A DNA stretch of 55,987 nucleotides from an uncultured Porphyromonadaceae bacterium (GCA_947175215.1 CAMWLR010000008.1:1-55987), one strand, 5' to 3'. Numbered from the stretch's first letter, positions 1 through 9,247 are shown. The notes: a model not told the origin generated them from the sequence alone. Program-made: numbers and translations.

Positions 1-303
1 GCGCATTATACGGTTAGTCCACAACCTTTACCAACCCGAAATATCTACTGACCCCTTTTGTGTGATGTTTGTCCTATAGGTTTATTGAGGATTACTCATG
101 CAAAGTTTGTTGGTAAAGTATGGTGGAGTAAATGCAAAGTCCAATGAGGCGTGAGATGCCTTATTGGACTTTGTTGTGTGGAGCGGGCCATTTAATTTGG
201 CCGTGTGGATAGTTAAGGGAGTGAATTATTTCTCATGCTCAGTGGAGAGGTGAGGGGGCTTCCGCGGCAACGAGCGTTCCTCGATTGTAGTTTTTATTGA
301 TGG
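1..303. other. Gene-free edge of window downstream of recA
   Basis: No convincing coding sequence is visible in these 303 bases. They hold one long near-perfect hairpin (135-173, listed separately) and a smaller one at 186-202 (GGCCA, 7-nt loop, TGGCC). Nothing truncated at the left window edge can be recognised. Confidence 0.6.
135..173. terminator. Hairpin downstream of recA, probable terminator
   Basis: CAAAGTCCAAT plus GAGGC at 135-150 pairs with GCCTT plus ATTGGACTTTG at 158-173: 16 pairs, one of them G-U, around a 7-nt loop. It lies about 130 nt past the recA stop. A clean U tract is missing on both strands, so it may end transcription from either side or simply protect an mRNA 3' end. 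Confidence 0.5.
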
Positions 304-1503
304 TTAATCTTCCTCGAGGGAGAAGTCTTCGTTGAAGTCGTCGTCAAGGTCAACATCGTCGAGTTCCTCTGAGTCGTCTGAGTATTTATCCTCTTCCTCT
401 TTATTGGAGGTGGATTTGGGCTTGATTTTTGACTTTTTAGAGGGCTGGCTTGTTGAGTTGTGCAGGGCTTCCATGATTTTTTCCTCGATCTCCTCTGCCA
501 GTTCGGGGTTATCATCGATGACTGCTTTGGCTGCATCGCGCCCTTGGGCGAGTTTTGAGCCTCCGTAGCTAAACCATGAGCCGCTTTTATTGATGATTTC
601 GTAATCTACACCCAGGTCGATGATTTCGCTTGCACGTGAGATTCCTTGGCCAAACATGATGTCAAATTCGCAGCGCTTAAACGGGGGCGCCACTTTGTTC
701 TTGACGATTTTGACTTTGGCGTGTTTACCCAGTACATTGTCACCATCTTTGATTGACGTGCCGGGGCGGATGTCGATACGCACCGATGCATAGAATTTGA
801 GGGCGTTACCGCCTGTTGTTGTTTCAGACGGACCAAACATACCGCCGCCTATCTTTTCACGCAGCTGGTTGATGAAGATGCAGACGGTGTTGGTGCGTGC
901 GATAGTGCCGGTGAGTTTACGCATAGCCTGAGACATCAGACGTGCCTGCAGACCGACGTTACGGTCACCCATGTCACCCTCGATTTCGCTCTTGGGGGTA
1001 AGGGCGGCAACTGAGTCAATGACAAGTATGTCGATGGCTGACGAGCGTATGAGTTGGTCAGCGATTTCAAGTGCCTGCTCGCCGTTGTCAGGCTGTGAGA
1101 TCAGGAGGTTGGCGGTGTCTACGCCTAATTTCTCGGCATAGAAGCGATCAAAGGCGTGCTCGGCATCGATCATTGCGGCGATTCCTCCGGCCTTCTGAGC
1201 CTCGGCAATCGCATGGAGGGCGAGAGTAGTCTTACCCGATGATTCGGGGCCGAAAATCTCGATTATACGGCCTCTGGGATAGCCTCCCACACCGAGTGCA
1301 TAGTTGAGCCCGATAGAGCCGGCAGGGATTACCTCGACTTTCTCTACGGCCTCGTCACCTAATTTCATGATAGCGCCTTTGCCGTAATCTTTCTCTATAT
1401 GATTAAGAGCGGCAGTGAGCGCGTTGAGTTTGGCCTGCTTGGGGTCTATCTCTTTACCCGCATTCTTGATAGGGGTCTTCTTGGATTTCGGAGTTTTTTC
1501 CAT
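304..1503 (-). CDS. recA: RecA recombinase
   Basis: RecA is the ATP-dependent DNA strand-exchange protein and the co-protease that triggers SOS responses; it acts in the cytoplasm on single-stranded DNA. The 399-residue product has the Walker A motif GPESSGKTT near residues 85-93, the RecA signature [13 protein letters not shown] in the middle, and the L2-type segment with GGNALKF. Compared with E. coli RecA (about 350 aa) it has a Lys-rich N-terminal extension of about 20 residues and a long Asp/Glu/Ser-rich C-terminal tail (last 35 residues), a more extreme form of the regulatory acidic tail known in the family. The start is the ATG at 1503-1501. A promoter lies about 110 nt upstream (1617-1648), so it appears to be transcribed alone. 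Confidence 0.98.
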   Translation of the reverse strand: MEKTPKSKKTPIKNAGKEIDPKQAKLNALTAALNHIEKDYGKGAIMKLGDEAVEKVEVIPAGSIGLNYALGVGGYPRGRIIEIFGPESSGKTTLALHAIAEAQKAGGIAAMIDAEHAFDRFYAEKLGVDTANLLISQPDNGEQALEIADQLIRSSAIDILVIDSVAALTPKSEIEGDMGDRNVGLQARLMSQAMRKLTGTIARTNTVCIFINQLREKIGGGMFGPSETTTGGNALKFYASVRIDIRPGTSIKDGDNVLGKHAKVKIVKNKVAPPFKRCEFDIMFGQGISRASEIIDLGVDYEIINKSGSWFSYGGSKLAQGRDAAKAVIDDNPELAEEIEEKIMEALHNSTSQPSKKSKIKPKSTSNKEEEDKYSDDSEELDDVDLDDDFNEDFSLEED

Positions 1504-1616
1504 GATATGTCGTTTTTTGTTTTTCTAATGCAAAGTTAATCATCACGTGGGCAATTTATGTGCCCTGATATGTTAAATTAATTTTAAGGGTAAATTTAGC
1601 TATCCCTTGATAGTTA

Positions 1617-1648
1617 CAAAGATACTTAAAAAGGCGGATAACTGCAAA
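1617..1648 (-). promoter_or_regulatory. recA promoter, Bacteroidetes type
   Basis: Reading the minus strand, TTTG (1648-1645) is followed after exactly 20 nt by TATCTTTG (1624-1617), a full match to the Bacteroidetes -33/-7 pattern TTTG and TAnnTTTG. Transcription should begin near 1611, giving a leader of about 108 nt. A second -7-like TAACTTTG lies nearer the gene (1538-1531) without a clear -33 box. In the leader, GGGCA (1549-1553) and TGCCC (1561-1565) form a 7-nt-spaced inverted repeat. Confidence 0.7.
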
Positions 1649-1802
1649 TCGTGTGGAGAATAGTAGTAGGCAAGTCTCAAAAATTTTTTTGAAAAAATTC
1701 AAGCAGCCATGAACCTTTTATTAGGGGATGCGTTTTAATAGTACATAGCAAAATTACTTTTTCCATTGCAAGAAATGTGATAATGATTGGTTTATTATTT
1801 AA

Positions 1803-1837
1803 CGAGGTGTTACCGTGACGGTAATCCTCGTTTTTTT
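1803..1837 (+). terminator. Orphan intrinsic terminator, plus strand
   Basis: CGAGG..TTACCG (1803-1815) pairs with CGGTAA..CCTCG (1819-1830) and is followed at once by seven T. The shape is a textbook intrinsic terminator for the plus strand, but no plus-strand gene is recognised before it. It could end an unseen small RNA or antisense transcription entering the secDF-recA gap. Confidence 0.55.
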
Positions 1838-1909
1838 GTGCTTGTACTTTCCGCTGATTAGAATTAAACAATCAGGTTAGAAAAAGCAAATCAGGTTAGA
1901 ATAAAATCG

Positions 1910-1945
1910 AATCAGGGCGTCAGGATTGATCCTGACGCCCTGATT
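1910..1945 (-). terminator. secDF terminator
   Basis: A perfect 16-bp inverted repeat (1910-1925 with 1930-1945) closes a TTGA loop about 50 nt after the secDF stop. On the minus strand it is followed by CGATTTTATT, a usable U-rich tail. Confidence 0.8.
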
Positions 1946-1993
1946 GGTATTGTAGTGGTCCCGGCTTGGTTGCCGGGAGGAACTGACTGGTGT

Positions 1994-4906
1994 TTACTTC
2001 ACTGCGGGGTTGGCCACGCGACGCTTGTTGGTGAGGTAGGCGACGGGTGTAGCGATGAAGATGGTGGCGAGTGTGCCGACAACTACGCCAAAGAGCATGG
2101 CAAAGATGAACGAGCGGATTGAGTCGCCGCCGAGGATAAAGATGCAGAGAAGCACGAGGAATGTCGATGCCGATGTCATGATGGTACGGCCGAGAGTCTG
2201 GTTAAGCGACTTGTTGGTGATTGCACCGAACTCCTGCTTGGGATAGAGGCCGACATTCTCGCGGATACGGTCGAATACCACCACGGTATCGTTGATCTGA
2301 TAACCGATCATGGTAAGGATGGCCGCGATGAAGCTCTGGTCGATCTCCATTGCAAAGGGGAAGAGACCCCAGAAGATCGAGTAGAAGCCGATGATGGCGA
2401 ATGCTGTGAAGGCCACGGCGGCAAGTGCGCCAAGTGAGAAGGCGATATTGCGGAAACGCAGGAGAATGTAGAGGAACATCGCTACGAGCGAGAGGATAAC
2501 CGCTATATAAGCCTTGTTACGCATATCGTTTGCGACAGTCGGGCCCACGGTCTGAGATGACAGGATACCCTGTGTCTCGTCGGTGGTTGAGAATTCATCG
2601 AGAGTCATGCCGTTGGGCAGAAGGCCCTGAGCCTTGAAGTTCTCATAGAGGATGTTAGTGATCTCCTCTTCGATGGCAGATGCGTCTTCGGTCGACTTGA
2701 TCTTGTAGTTGGTCGAGATGCGCACCTGGTTTGAGTTCTCGATAGTGATGACAGAGACTGCCACGCTCTCACCGTCGGTATTAAATGCCGGAGAGAGTGA
2801 TGCGCGCAACTGATCGGTGTCGACGGGCTTCTCAAACTTCACTACATAGTTACGTCCGCCTGAGAAGTCTATACCCTGGTTGAGACCCTTTGTGAAGAGT
2901 GAGATAACCACACCGAGAGCGAATATGCAGACAATCATGGTTGCGGCCTTGCGAGCGCCCAGGAAGTTGATATTGCTGCTGTTAAACATGTTGCGCGAGA
3001 TTGAGGTGTCAAAGGTGAGCTTGCTGAAAGCCTTGGTCTTGGCGCAGAGGATAAAGACGATACGGGTCAGGTATACTGCGGTAAAGAATGAGCAGATGAT
3101 ACCGATGATAAGAGTAGTGGCGAAACCCTTGATGGGACCTGTACCGAAGAACAGGAGGATAACGCCGGTGATGATCGAGGTAAGGTTAGAGTCGAAGATG
3201 GCCGAGAATGCGTTTGAGTAACCGTCGGCGATGGCGGTGCGCACATTCTTGCCGGCACGGAGTTCCTCTTTGGCGCGCTCAAAGATAAGCACGTTGGCGT
3301 CAACGGCCATACCCAGGGCGAGCACGATACCGGCGATACCTGACAGGGTCAGCACGGCCTGGAACGATGCGAGGATACCGAAGGTGAAGAAGAGGTTGCA
3401 GACAAGACCGAGGTTGGCGATCAGACCGGGGATCAGGCCGTAGATGACACACATGAAGATCATCAGCAGCACGATCGCCAGAACGAATGACCACAGACCG
3501 CTCTCGATGGCCTGCTGGCCCAGGGTAGGACCGATGACCATGTCAGAGATAATATCGACCTTGGCGGTCATCTTACCTGACTTGAGCACGTTGGCAAGGT
3601 CTTGAGCCTCCTCAACCGAGAAGTCGCCTGTGATCTGTGATCGACCACCCTCGATGGCGGTGCGGATATTGGGATAAGAGTAAACCTGCTCGTCGAGGAC
3701 GATGGCGATGGGGTGGCCGATGTTGGCCTGGGTGAGACGACCCCACTCGCGGGCACCCTCAGAGTTCATAGTCATCGACACCACGTTACCCTGGAGCTGA
3801 TCATAGTCGCTCGAAGCGTTGACCACGCATGAACCGTCGAGGGCAGCCTTGCCGTTGTTGGTCTTCAGGGCGATGAGCTGATAGGTGTCGAGCTCGCGCT
3901 GCTTACCTGAGACGGTGTCTTGATACTGCACGGGCACGGGCTTGACTGACCAGCGGAGCTTGAGGTTAGAGGGGAGATACTGACGGGCTGCTGCGGTGTT
4001 GAGCAGTGAGTCTACGACATCTTTCTGCTTGGCCGACACGATGGCGAGCACGGGTGACTCACCGCTGCCGAGCTGCAGGAACTGCTGACGCAGCGAGGGC
4101 TGACCCTGTGCAACCAGAGCGTTGTCAAGCTGAGCGACGGCTCCGGTGAGCTGGCCTGCGCCGTAGCACTCATAAAACTCGAGGTTGGCCGAGCGCTGGA
4201 GCAGCTCGCGCACACGCTGGTGCTCTTTCACGCCGGGGAGCTCGAGCAGGATCTGGCCGTCGTTGTCCTGGAGTACCTGGATATTGGGAGAAACCACGCC
4301 ATAGGCGTCAATACGGTTGCGGAGCACGTTGGTGGCCGAGTTGTTTACACGGTCTTTAACCTCAGACTTGAGGGTCTGTGCCACGGCGTTGTCGCTCTGG
4401 CCCGGTTTGATGATCGAGTTGAAGACAACAGAGAAATCTGCTCCGGAGTTGAATTTACGGTATTGCTGAACGAAGGTGCCGACATAATCAGAGGCGTGGT
4501 TACCCTTGATGATCGAGTCGGTGGCGGCGATCGCGCGGTCAAACGCGGGGTCGGCGTCAGAGTTCTTCATGGAGCGAAGCATATCGGGCATCGATACCTG
4601 CAGGATGACGTTCATACCACCCTTGAGGTCAAGACCGAGGCCTACGCCCCATTTCTGTACTTCGCTGTAATTGTAACCCAACCAGACGGGGGTCTTGCTG
4701 ATCGAGTCGATGTAGGCCTTGTAAGCCTTGTTGTACTGCTCGGAATTTTTGCCTTGCTGACCGGCCTGGGCGAGCGCATACTGTTCGGCCTTGGCTTCCT
4801 GCTTGTTGCTTACAACAGAGAATGAGAGGTAGAACAGGCACACGAGCACCAAGAAAATCGCGATAACACCGGCAATGATGCTTCCGAGGGTTCCTTTGCT
4901 TTGCAT
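1994..4906 (-). CDS. secDF: Fused protein-export membrane protein SecDF
   Basis: SecDF uses the proton motive force to help pull preproteins through SecYEG on the outer side of the inner membrane. Here SecD and SecF are one 970-residue chain, as usual in Bacteroidetes. The SecD half begins with a membrane segment (about residues 8-30), has the GLDLKGGMN motif near 92-100 and a large periplasmic P1 region, then a cluster of helices with the family motif GMAVDANVLIFER. The SecF half begins near residue 650 with another helix and GIDFSGGRN near 675, and ends with helices containing GYQINDTVVVFDRIREN. It has its own promoter (5033-5064) and terminator (1910-1945), so it appears monocistronic. The ATG at 4906-4904 precedes a normal hydrophobic N terminus. 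Confidence 0.97.
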   Translation of the reverse strand: MQSKGTLGSIIAGVIAIFLVLVCLFYLSFSVVSNKQEAKAEQYALAQAGQQGKNSEQYNKAYKAYIDSISKTPVWLGYNYSEVQKWGVGLGLDLKGGMNVILQVSMPDMLRSMKNSDADPAFDRAIAATDSIIKGNHASDYVGTFVQQYRKFNSGADFSVVFNSIIKPGQSDNAVAQTLKSEVKDRVNNSATNVLRNRIDAYGVVSPNIQVLQDNDGQILLELPGVKEHQRVRELLQRSANLEFYECYGAGQLTGAVAQLDNALVAQGQPSLRQQFLQLGSGESPVLAIVSAKQKDVVDSLLNTAAARQYLPSNLKLRWSVKPVPVQYQDTVSGKQRELDTYQLIALKTNNGKAALDGSCVVNASSDYDQLQGNVVSMTMNSEGAREWGRLTQANIGHPIAIVLDEQVYSYPNIRTAIEGGRSQITGDFSVEEAQDLANVLKSGKMTAKVDIISDMVIGPTLGQQAIESGLWSFVLAIVLLMIFMCVIYGLIPGLIANLGLVCNLFFTFGILASFQAVLTLSGIAGIVLALGMAVDANVLIFERAKEELRAGKNVRTAIADGYSNAFSAIFDSNLTSIITGVILLFFGTGPIKGFATTLIIGIICSFFTAVYLTRIVFILCAKTKAFSKLTFDTSISRNMFNSSNINFLGARKAATMIVCIFALGVVISLFTKGLNQGIDFSGGRNYVVKFEKPVDTDQLRASLSPAFNTDGESVAVSVITIENSNQVRISTNYKIKSTEDASAIEEEITNILYENFKAQGLLPNGMTLDEFSTTDETQGILSSQTVGPTVANDMRNKAYIAVILSLVAMFLYILLRFRNIAFSLGALAAVAFTAFAIIGFYSIFWGLFPFAMEIDQSFIAAILTMIGYQINDTVVVFDRIRENVGLYPKQEFGAITNKSLNQTLGRTIMTSASTFLVLLCIFILGGDSIRSFIFAMLFGVVVGTLATIFIATPVAYLTNKRRVANPAVK

Positions 4907-4988
4907 GTGTTGATAAAAATGTTATGAAGTTATTGTTAAATTTCTTCTAAATGATTGGCTGTCAATATGTTTGACAAACGTGAAAAAG

Positions 4989-5018
4989 GGCGTGGATACC
5001 CCGCGGGGCATAAACGCC
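4989..5018 (-). promoter_or_regulatory. secDF leader hairpin
   Basis: In the roughly 120-nt leader, GGCGT (4989-4993) pairs with ACGCC (5014-5018), enclosing the GC-only palindrome CCCCGCGGGG (4999-5008). There is no U tract, so it is more likely a leader structure than a terminator. Its role is unknown. Confidence 0.45.
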
Positions 5019-5032
5019 TAATTTTCAGCTTG

Positions 5033-5064
5033 CAAATATACGAATAATCGTTGGTTATACCAAA
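5033..5064 (-). promoter_or_regulatory. secDF promoter, Bacteroidetes type
   Basis: On the minus strand TTTG (5064-5061), a 20-nt spacer and TATATTTG (5040-5033) match both boxes of the Bacteroidetes consensus. Start of transcription is expected near 5027. Confidence 0.75.
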
Positions 5065-5136
5065 CGATTTTACCGATTAGCTATAAAAAAGGTATCAAAA
5101 CCGCCAAAATCATAACGGCCTGAGCTATCGCCGGGG

Positions 5137-6936
5137 TCACGAGATCGTCAGGTTGAACTCTGAGATAAACTCGGCGGCATAGGGGTTGGTCTCGACGATA
5201 TGACGCAGCAGGTCACGGTCATTCCATGCCGCGGACGAGTTGGGATCATCGTTGACCTCGACCGAGAGGTCGATAAAGTCGTTTGAGAGTGTCGAGCGCA
5301 GGAATGCCAGCAGGCTGGGAAGTTCCTGAAGCATTACATCGACCTGTGGCTGATTGGCCACGAGCATCCTCAATTCGGGTGAATCCTCGCTCTTGCGCGT
5401 GGGGTGTGACGCACGCATGGTGTTGCAGAGTACATGTGCCCTCTTGTGCAGTTCCATGTACTGCTCCCACGCGTCGGCCAGCGACTTGTCGGTGAAGTGA
5501 TTGCGCTTCTGACGTACCTGCTCGGGCGCGACGGCGGCAGTCTCCTGCGGTTTGTCGGTGAATGCATCGCGCAGTGAGATGTGGGTCTTGGCAGATCGTG
5601 CCCCCGTGCGTCTCTGACGCGGTGTAGTTGCAGGCGCATGTGCCGCAGCGGGTGTCGCCGTAGCCGGAGGGGTGGCGGCTGTGGTTACAGCCGGAGTCGT
5701 CGGGGTGGCTTGAGGTGCAGGAGTCGTCGGCGGTGGCGTCGCAGGGGGTGTCACCGGAGAATACTCAGCAGGGGCGCCGGCCGTTGTTATCGGCTTTATC
5801 GATTGCCCCTCTCCGTGGCCGGCCTCAGAGGTGGGGGAGGGGCTTTGTAGTTGGCACAGTTTTATGAGCAACAGTTCGATAAGGAAGCTCTTGGATGCGG
5901 CCGTGCGGTATTCCATATCGGCGTCATTGCACAGACTCATCGCCGCGTAATAAAATTGCGGCGGCAGTTGCGCGGCCACTTCGGTCATCTTGGCCAGCGT
6001 CTCGCTGTCTGTGTCTAAGATCGGGGCTGTCTGCGGGTCACGCGCCACCATCAGGTCGCGGATAAATCCGGCCAGACCGGTCAGGAAAAAGAAGGAATCA
6101 AAGCCGAGGTCGCGGATCTCTTTATATATAAGGAGTGCTTCGGGGACATTACCGGTACGGAACGCCTCAATTAGCCGGATATAGTAACGTTCATCGAGGA
6201 TGTTGAGATTCTCGATTGTCGACTCGTATGTGATATTACCCATTGAGGATGCGGCTACCTGGTCGAATATCGAGAGAGCATCGCGCATCGCGCCGTCAGC
6301 CTTGCGGGCAATGACGCCCAAGGCCGGGCGCTCGGCGGTCATCCCCTCATTCTTGGCGACATATTCGAGATGGTCGATGATGTCGGCGATGGTGATGCGC
6401 TTGAAGTCGTAGATCTGGCATCGCGAGAGGATGGTGGGTATAATCTTATGTTTCTCGGTCGTGGCGAGGATAAAGATGGCGTGGGCCGGCGGTTCCTCAA
6501 GAGTCTTAAGGAAGGCGTTAAACGCCTGAGAGGTGAGCATGTGCACCTCGTCGATGATAAACACGCGGTATTGCCCGTCGACCGGGGGGATGAGTACCTG
6601 GTCGGTGAGCTTGCGCATCTCGTCGACACCGTTGTTTGACGCCGCGTCAAGTTCGATGATATTGAGCGAACGGTTCTCGTTGAACGCCCGGCATGAGGGA
6701 CATTCATTACAAGGGTCACCCTCGGGGGTGGGATTTGCGCAGTTGATGGTCTTGGCGAAGATACGGGCGCAGGTGGTCTTGCCGACCCCTCGCGAGCCGC
6801 AGAACAGGTAGGCGTGTGCCAGACGGTTGCTCTGTATGGCGTTGCGCAGGGTCGCCGTCAGCGCTTTCTGCCCGACCACCGACGAGAATGTCGTGGGCCT
6901 GTATTTGCGAGCCGAGACAATATAGTTTTGTTCCAT
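5137..6936 (-). CDS. dnaX: DNA polymerase III subunit gamma/tau
   Basis: The tau/gamma ATPase is the motor of the clamp loader that places the beta sliding clamp on primed DNA at the replication fork. The 599-residue product starts with the family's ARKYRPTTFSSVVGQ, has Walker A GSRGVGKTT at 47-55, a zinc-binding module with Cys 67, 76, 79 and 82, the Walker B/DEXH-like DEVHML, and the sensor region with ATTEKHKI and LSRCQ. After the AAA+ and collar domains (to about residue 380) comes a Pro/Thr/Ala-rich linker of about 80 residues and a C-terminal domain in the tau position. Start is ATG 6936. A -7-type box (TAAATTTG, minus strand 6948-6941) sits only 5 nt upstream, suggesting a very short or absent leader. 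It is divergent from the gene at 7038. Confidence 0.97.
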   Translation of the reverse strand: MEQNYIVSARKYRPTTFSSVVGQKALTATLRNAIQSNRLAHAYLFCGSRGVGKTTCARIFAKTINCANPTPEGDPCNECPSCRAFNENRSLNIIELDAASNNGVDEMRKLTDQVLIPPVDGQYRVFIIDEVHMLTSQAFNAFLKTLEEPPAHAIFILATTEKHKIIPTILSRCQIYDFKRITIADIIDHLEYVAKNEGMTAERPALGVIARKADGAMRDALSIFDQVAASSMGNITYESTIENLNILDERYYIRLIEAFRTGNVPEALLIYKEIRDLGFDSFFFLTGLAGFIRDLMVARDPQTAPILDTDSETLAKMTEVAAQLPPQFYYAAMSLCNDADMEYRTAASKSFLIELLLIKLCQLQSPSPTSEAGHGEGQSIKPITTAGAPAEYSPVTPPATPPPTTPAPQATPTTPAVTTAATPPATATPAAAHAPATTPRQRRTGARSAKTHISLRDAFTDKPQETAAVAPEQVRQKRNHFTDKSLADAWEQYMELHKRAHVLCNTMRASHPTRKSEDSPELRMLVANQPQVDVMLQELPSLLAFLRSTLSNDFIDLSVEVNDDPNSSAAWNDRDLLRHIVETNPYAAEFISEFNLTIS

Positions 6937-6940
6937 GCCC

Positions 6941-6948
6941 CAAATTTA
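6941..6948 (-). promoter_or_regulatory. dnaX -7 box next to the start codon
   Basis: TAAATTTG on the minus strand fits TAnnTTTG, with a weaker CTTG 18 nt upstream in the -33 position. Because the box ends 5 nt before the dnaX ATG, transcription would begin at or very near the start codon. Confidence 0.45.
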
Positions 6949-7037
6949 CGAAAAAAGCGCGAGATTCAAGATAATTGCGTGAAAATACTTATCTTTGGGG
7001 CAGCGTTATAAATCATAAGAAACAGCACCCCACAGCG

Positions 7038-8606
7038 ATGTCACGCCTTATCTTTTCTAATCTATTGGCGGCTGCCATTATGGCGGTCGCAACGCACGCC
7101 TCTGCTGACACTCTCACTGACACTCTCAGCCGGGGACAAAAAGCTCAGGAGGTCACACCCACCCCGGATAAAAAAATTCCACCGGTGGTGCACAGCGCCG
7201 TAGGCGACAGTTCGGCCGGCGTAGCCGGTCGTTTACGCCTCTATAATATCGGTAAACGGCAGCAATATTCAGGATCTCAGCACGATACGTGGGATACTGA
7301 CGTTTTTTCGCCAAAGTCGGCGATCTTCAGTCCTGACGGGAAACGTTTTTATGTCAATTCGCTTGAGGGATGCCGCACGGTGGTCTACGACAGCGAGACG
7401 CTCGATAAAATCGCCACGGTTAAATACAACTTCCCCGCTGGGGGTGGCGAGTTGGTCGCACCCATGTCAGGGTATTACCCCTTTACCCATTACCCCGACG
7501 GAGCGACCCGCTCATTCAGTGGCAAGCCGGTCGAGATGGCGTTGAGTCACGACGGCCGTTATCTTTGGGTGCCGTTTTACCGTCGCTCATTTGACATCAA
7601 TGCTCAGGATCCGTCGGCTATGGTGGTGGTGGATACCCATGATAATCAGATAGTGAGACTCTTTGAGACCGGTCCGCTCGCCAAGATGGTGGCGGTCTCG
7701 ACCGACGGAGGCCTTGTGGCAGTGACTCACTGGGGTGATAATACCATAGGGTTGCTGGACGTATCGGCCGATGAACCGGCCCGGTGGCATTATCTGCCGC
7801 CCGTCATCGTCGGTAATAAACTGACGCTCAATTTTCCGCTCGACAGTGCCGTCAACCGTGACGCCAAGTCGGGGTTTCTGTTGCGTGGTACGGTTTTTAC
7901 CCCTGACGACCGCTATCTGCTCGTATCAGGAATGGCCGGGCCATTGCAGGTGATAGATGTCAAAAACCGCACTCATATCGGGTCGGTCAATGACCTTTAC
8001 GGACTGCGGCATCTTGAAATTAAAGCCGGTTATCTATATGGCTCTCATAATATTTCGGGAATGGTGCTCAAAGTCAGGCTTGATTCGCTGATTGCCTCAA
8101 TAGACCGCGCCCGAAATGCGGGGTCTCGGCGTTTTGATATCGGTGCGCCGGTCGACAGATGTGCGGTGGGTAAGGGCGCACGGACGCTGAACGTCTCGCC
8201 CGACGGGACGTATCTGTTTGTCGCATGCAACAGCGCCTCGGCGGTATATGTGGTTGACGCAGAGCGTATGAGAGTGGCAGATACGATCCGTTGCGATTCA
8301 TATCCTGTGGGATTGGCAGTTTCGCCTGACGGTCACCGGCTGGTGGTGACATCGCAGGGGCGTGAGAGTCATGGCGGTAATGCTGTCAATCTCTTCCGCA
8401 TCGAGCGTTTTGGCAGCGACAGCCTCTTCTTGAAATCCCTGCAACCTCCTGCTGAGGAGGATGTGGCCATATCTGATGAATCAGGCGAGGATCAGTCTGT
8501 CGTAAACTATCGGCGTGACCGCCGTCTGCCGATCTTGGGCGCGGTGCTGTTGCTGTTGGCGGGAGGTGTGTTGATCGCTGCCGGTCGGCGACGCCGTCAA
8601 AAGTAG
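7038..8606 (+). CDS. Exported YVTN-type beta-propeller protein with C-terminal membrane anchor
   Basis: Function unknown. With the ATG at 7038 the 522-residue product begins with a good signal peptide (MSRLIFSN, a hydrophobic stretch, cleavage after the THASA segment); a TTG 63 nt upstream would only add a non-signal prefix. The body has repeated blades with motifs such as SPDGKRFYVNS, SHDGRYLWVP, TPDDRYLLVSG, SPDGTYLFVAC and SPDGHRLVVTS, the pattern of YVTN/lactonase-like surface propellers. The last 27 residues are a hydrophobic helix ending in GRRRRQK, which should hold the protein in a membrane with the propeller outside. A TATCTTTG -7 box lies at 6990-6997, but its -33 box is weak. The gene is divergent from dnaX and 250 nt before the rpsL ATG. 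Binding or scaffolding of surface glycan or protein is one possibility, not shown by the sequence. Confidence 0.75.
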   Translation: MSRLIFSNLLAAAIMAVATHASADTLTDTLSRGQKAQEVTPTPDKKIPPVVHSAVGDSSAGVAGRLRLYNIGKRQQYSGSQHDTWDTDVFSPKSAIFSPDGKRFYVNSLEGCRTVVYDSETLDKIATVKYNFPAGGGELVAPMSGYYPFTHYPDGATRSFSGKPVEMALSHDGRYLWVPFYRRSFDINAQDPSAMVVVDTHDNQIVRLFETGPLAKMVAVSTDGGLVAVTHWGDNTIGLLDVSADEPARWHYLPPVIVGNKLTLNFPLDSAVNRDAKSGFLLRGTVFTPDDRYLLVSGMAGPLQVIDVKNRTHIGSVNDLYGLRHLEIKAGYLYGSHNISGMVLKVRLDSLIASIDRARNAGSRRFDIGAPVDRCAVGKGARTLNVSPDGTYLFVACNSASAVYVVDAERMRVADTIRCDSYPVGLAVSPDGHRLVVTSQGRESHGGNAVNLFRIERFGSDSLFLKSLQPPAEEDVAISDESGEDQSVVNYRRDRRLPILGAVLLLLAGGVLIAAGRRRRQK

Positions 8607-8657
8607 GCATGCGTGTTGGTTTGTGAAAAAAAAGTTGAGATATTTTTTGTGGAAATG

Positions 8658-8689
8658 TTTGGTTATCAACGAAAAAAGTTGTAATTTTG
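8658..8689 (+). promoter_or_regulatory. rpsL (str operon) promoter
   Basis: TTTG at 8658-8661, a 20-nt spacer and TAATTTTG at 8682-8689 give a complete Bacteroidetes promoter. The resulting leader is about 160 nt and contains a palindromic hairpin TAACCGTC-T-GACGGTTA at 8726-8742 and a GCGTA/TACGC pair further on, so leader control is possible. Confidence 0.75.
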
Positions 8690-8857
8690 CAACGCTTTTA
8701 GAGTATTGCGCGCTGTCGCATCATGTAACCGTCTGACGGTTAGGGGTGTGGAGTGTGCGTAAGGTGTGCCGATACGCCTGCTCTGCGAGCAACTGATCAT
8801 AGTGAAATTAAGATCAACGAAGATAAATTAAAGTTTCAAACCGACTAAAAAACTAAG

Positions 8858-9247
8858 ATGCCTACTATTCAGCAATTAGTAAGAAAAGGACGCGAGGCTC
8901 TGGTAGACAAGAGCAAGTCGCCCGCGCTGGATTCTTGTCCCCAGCGTCGTGGTGTCTGTGTGCGCGTTTACACCACCACCCCCAAAAAGCCTAACTCGGC
9001 TATGCGAAAGGTCGCACGTGTGCGCCTCACCAACGGTAAGGAGGTCAACTCCTACATCCCCGGCGAAGGTCACAACCTGCAGGAGCACTCGATCGTGCTC
9101 GTTCGCGGCGGTCGTGTTAAAGATCTCCCCGGTGTACGCTATCACATCGTCCGCGGTACCCTCGATACATCAGGTGTCAAGGATCGTACCCAGCGCCGTT
9201 CTAAATACGGTGCCAAGCGTCCCAAGGCAAGTGCTGCCAAGAAGTAA
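8858..9247 (+). CDS. rpsL: 30S ribosomal protein S12
   Basis: S12 lies at the decoding centre and helps monitor codon-anticodon pairing. The 129-residue sequence is full length, with the highly conserved [15 protein letters not shown] and [13 protein letters not shown] segments. The two lysines where streptomycin-resistance changes usually occur (K44 and K88 here) are both present, the sensitive type. It opens the str cluster, followed by a 226-nt spacer and rpsG. The ATG is preceded by an A-rich stretch rather than a Shine-Dalgarno sequence, as usual in this phylum. Confidence 0.99.
   Translation: MPTIQQLVRKGREALVDKSKSPALDSCPQRRGVCVRVYTTTPKKPNSAMRKVARVRLTNGKEVNSYIPGEGHNLQEHSIVLVRGGRVKDLPGVRYHIVRGTLDTSGVKDRTQRRSKYGAKRPKASAAKK

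Larger units (their letters stand above)
1504..1993. other. recA-secDF intergenic region
   Basis: This 490-bp gap holds the recA promoter and leader (1504-1648), an orphan plus-strand terminator-like hairpin (1803-1837) and the secDF terminator (1910-1945). Three copies of AATCAGG spaced about 20 nt apart run from 1870 into the terminator stem. A 64-codon open frame on the minus strand has no family resemblance or start context and is not called. Confidence 0.6.

Noticed and set aside
1677-1871. 64-codon open frame on the minus strand
   Set aside because: No family likeness, no start context, overlaps an orphan terminator; likely chance.
1869-1917. Direct repeats of AATCAGG before the secDF terminator
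   Set aside because: Only three short copies, one of them part of the terminator stem; too little to call an operator or CRISPR-like array.
4220-4825. 201-codon frame antisense to secDF
   Set aside because: It mirrors the codons of secDF and has no known motif.
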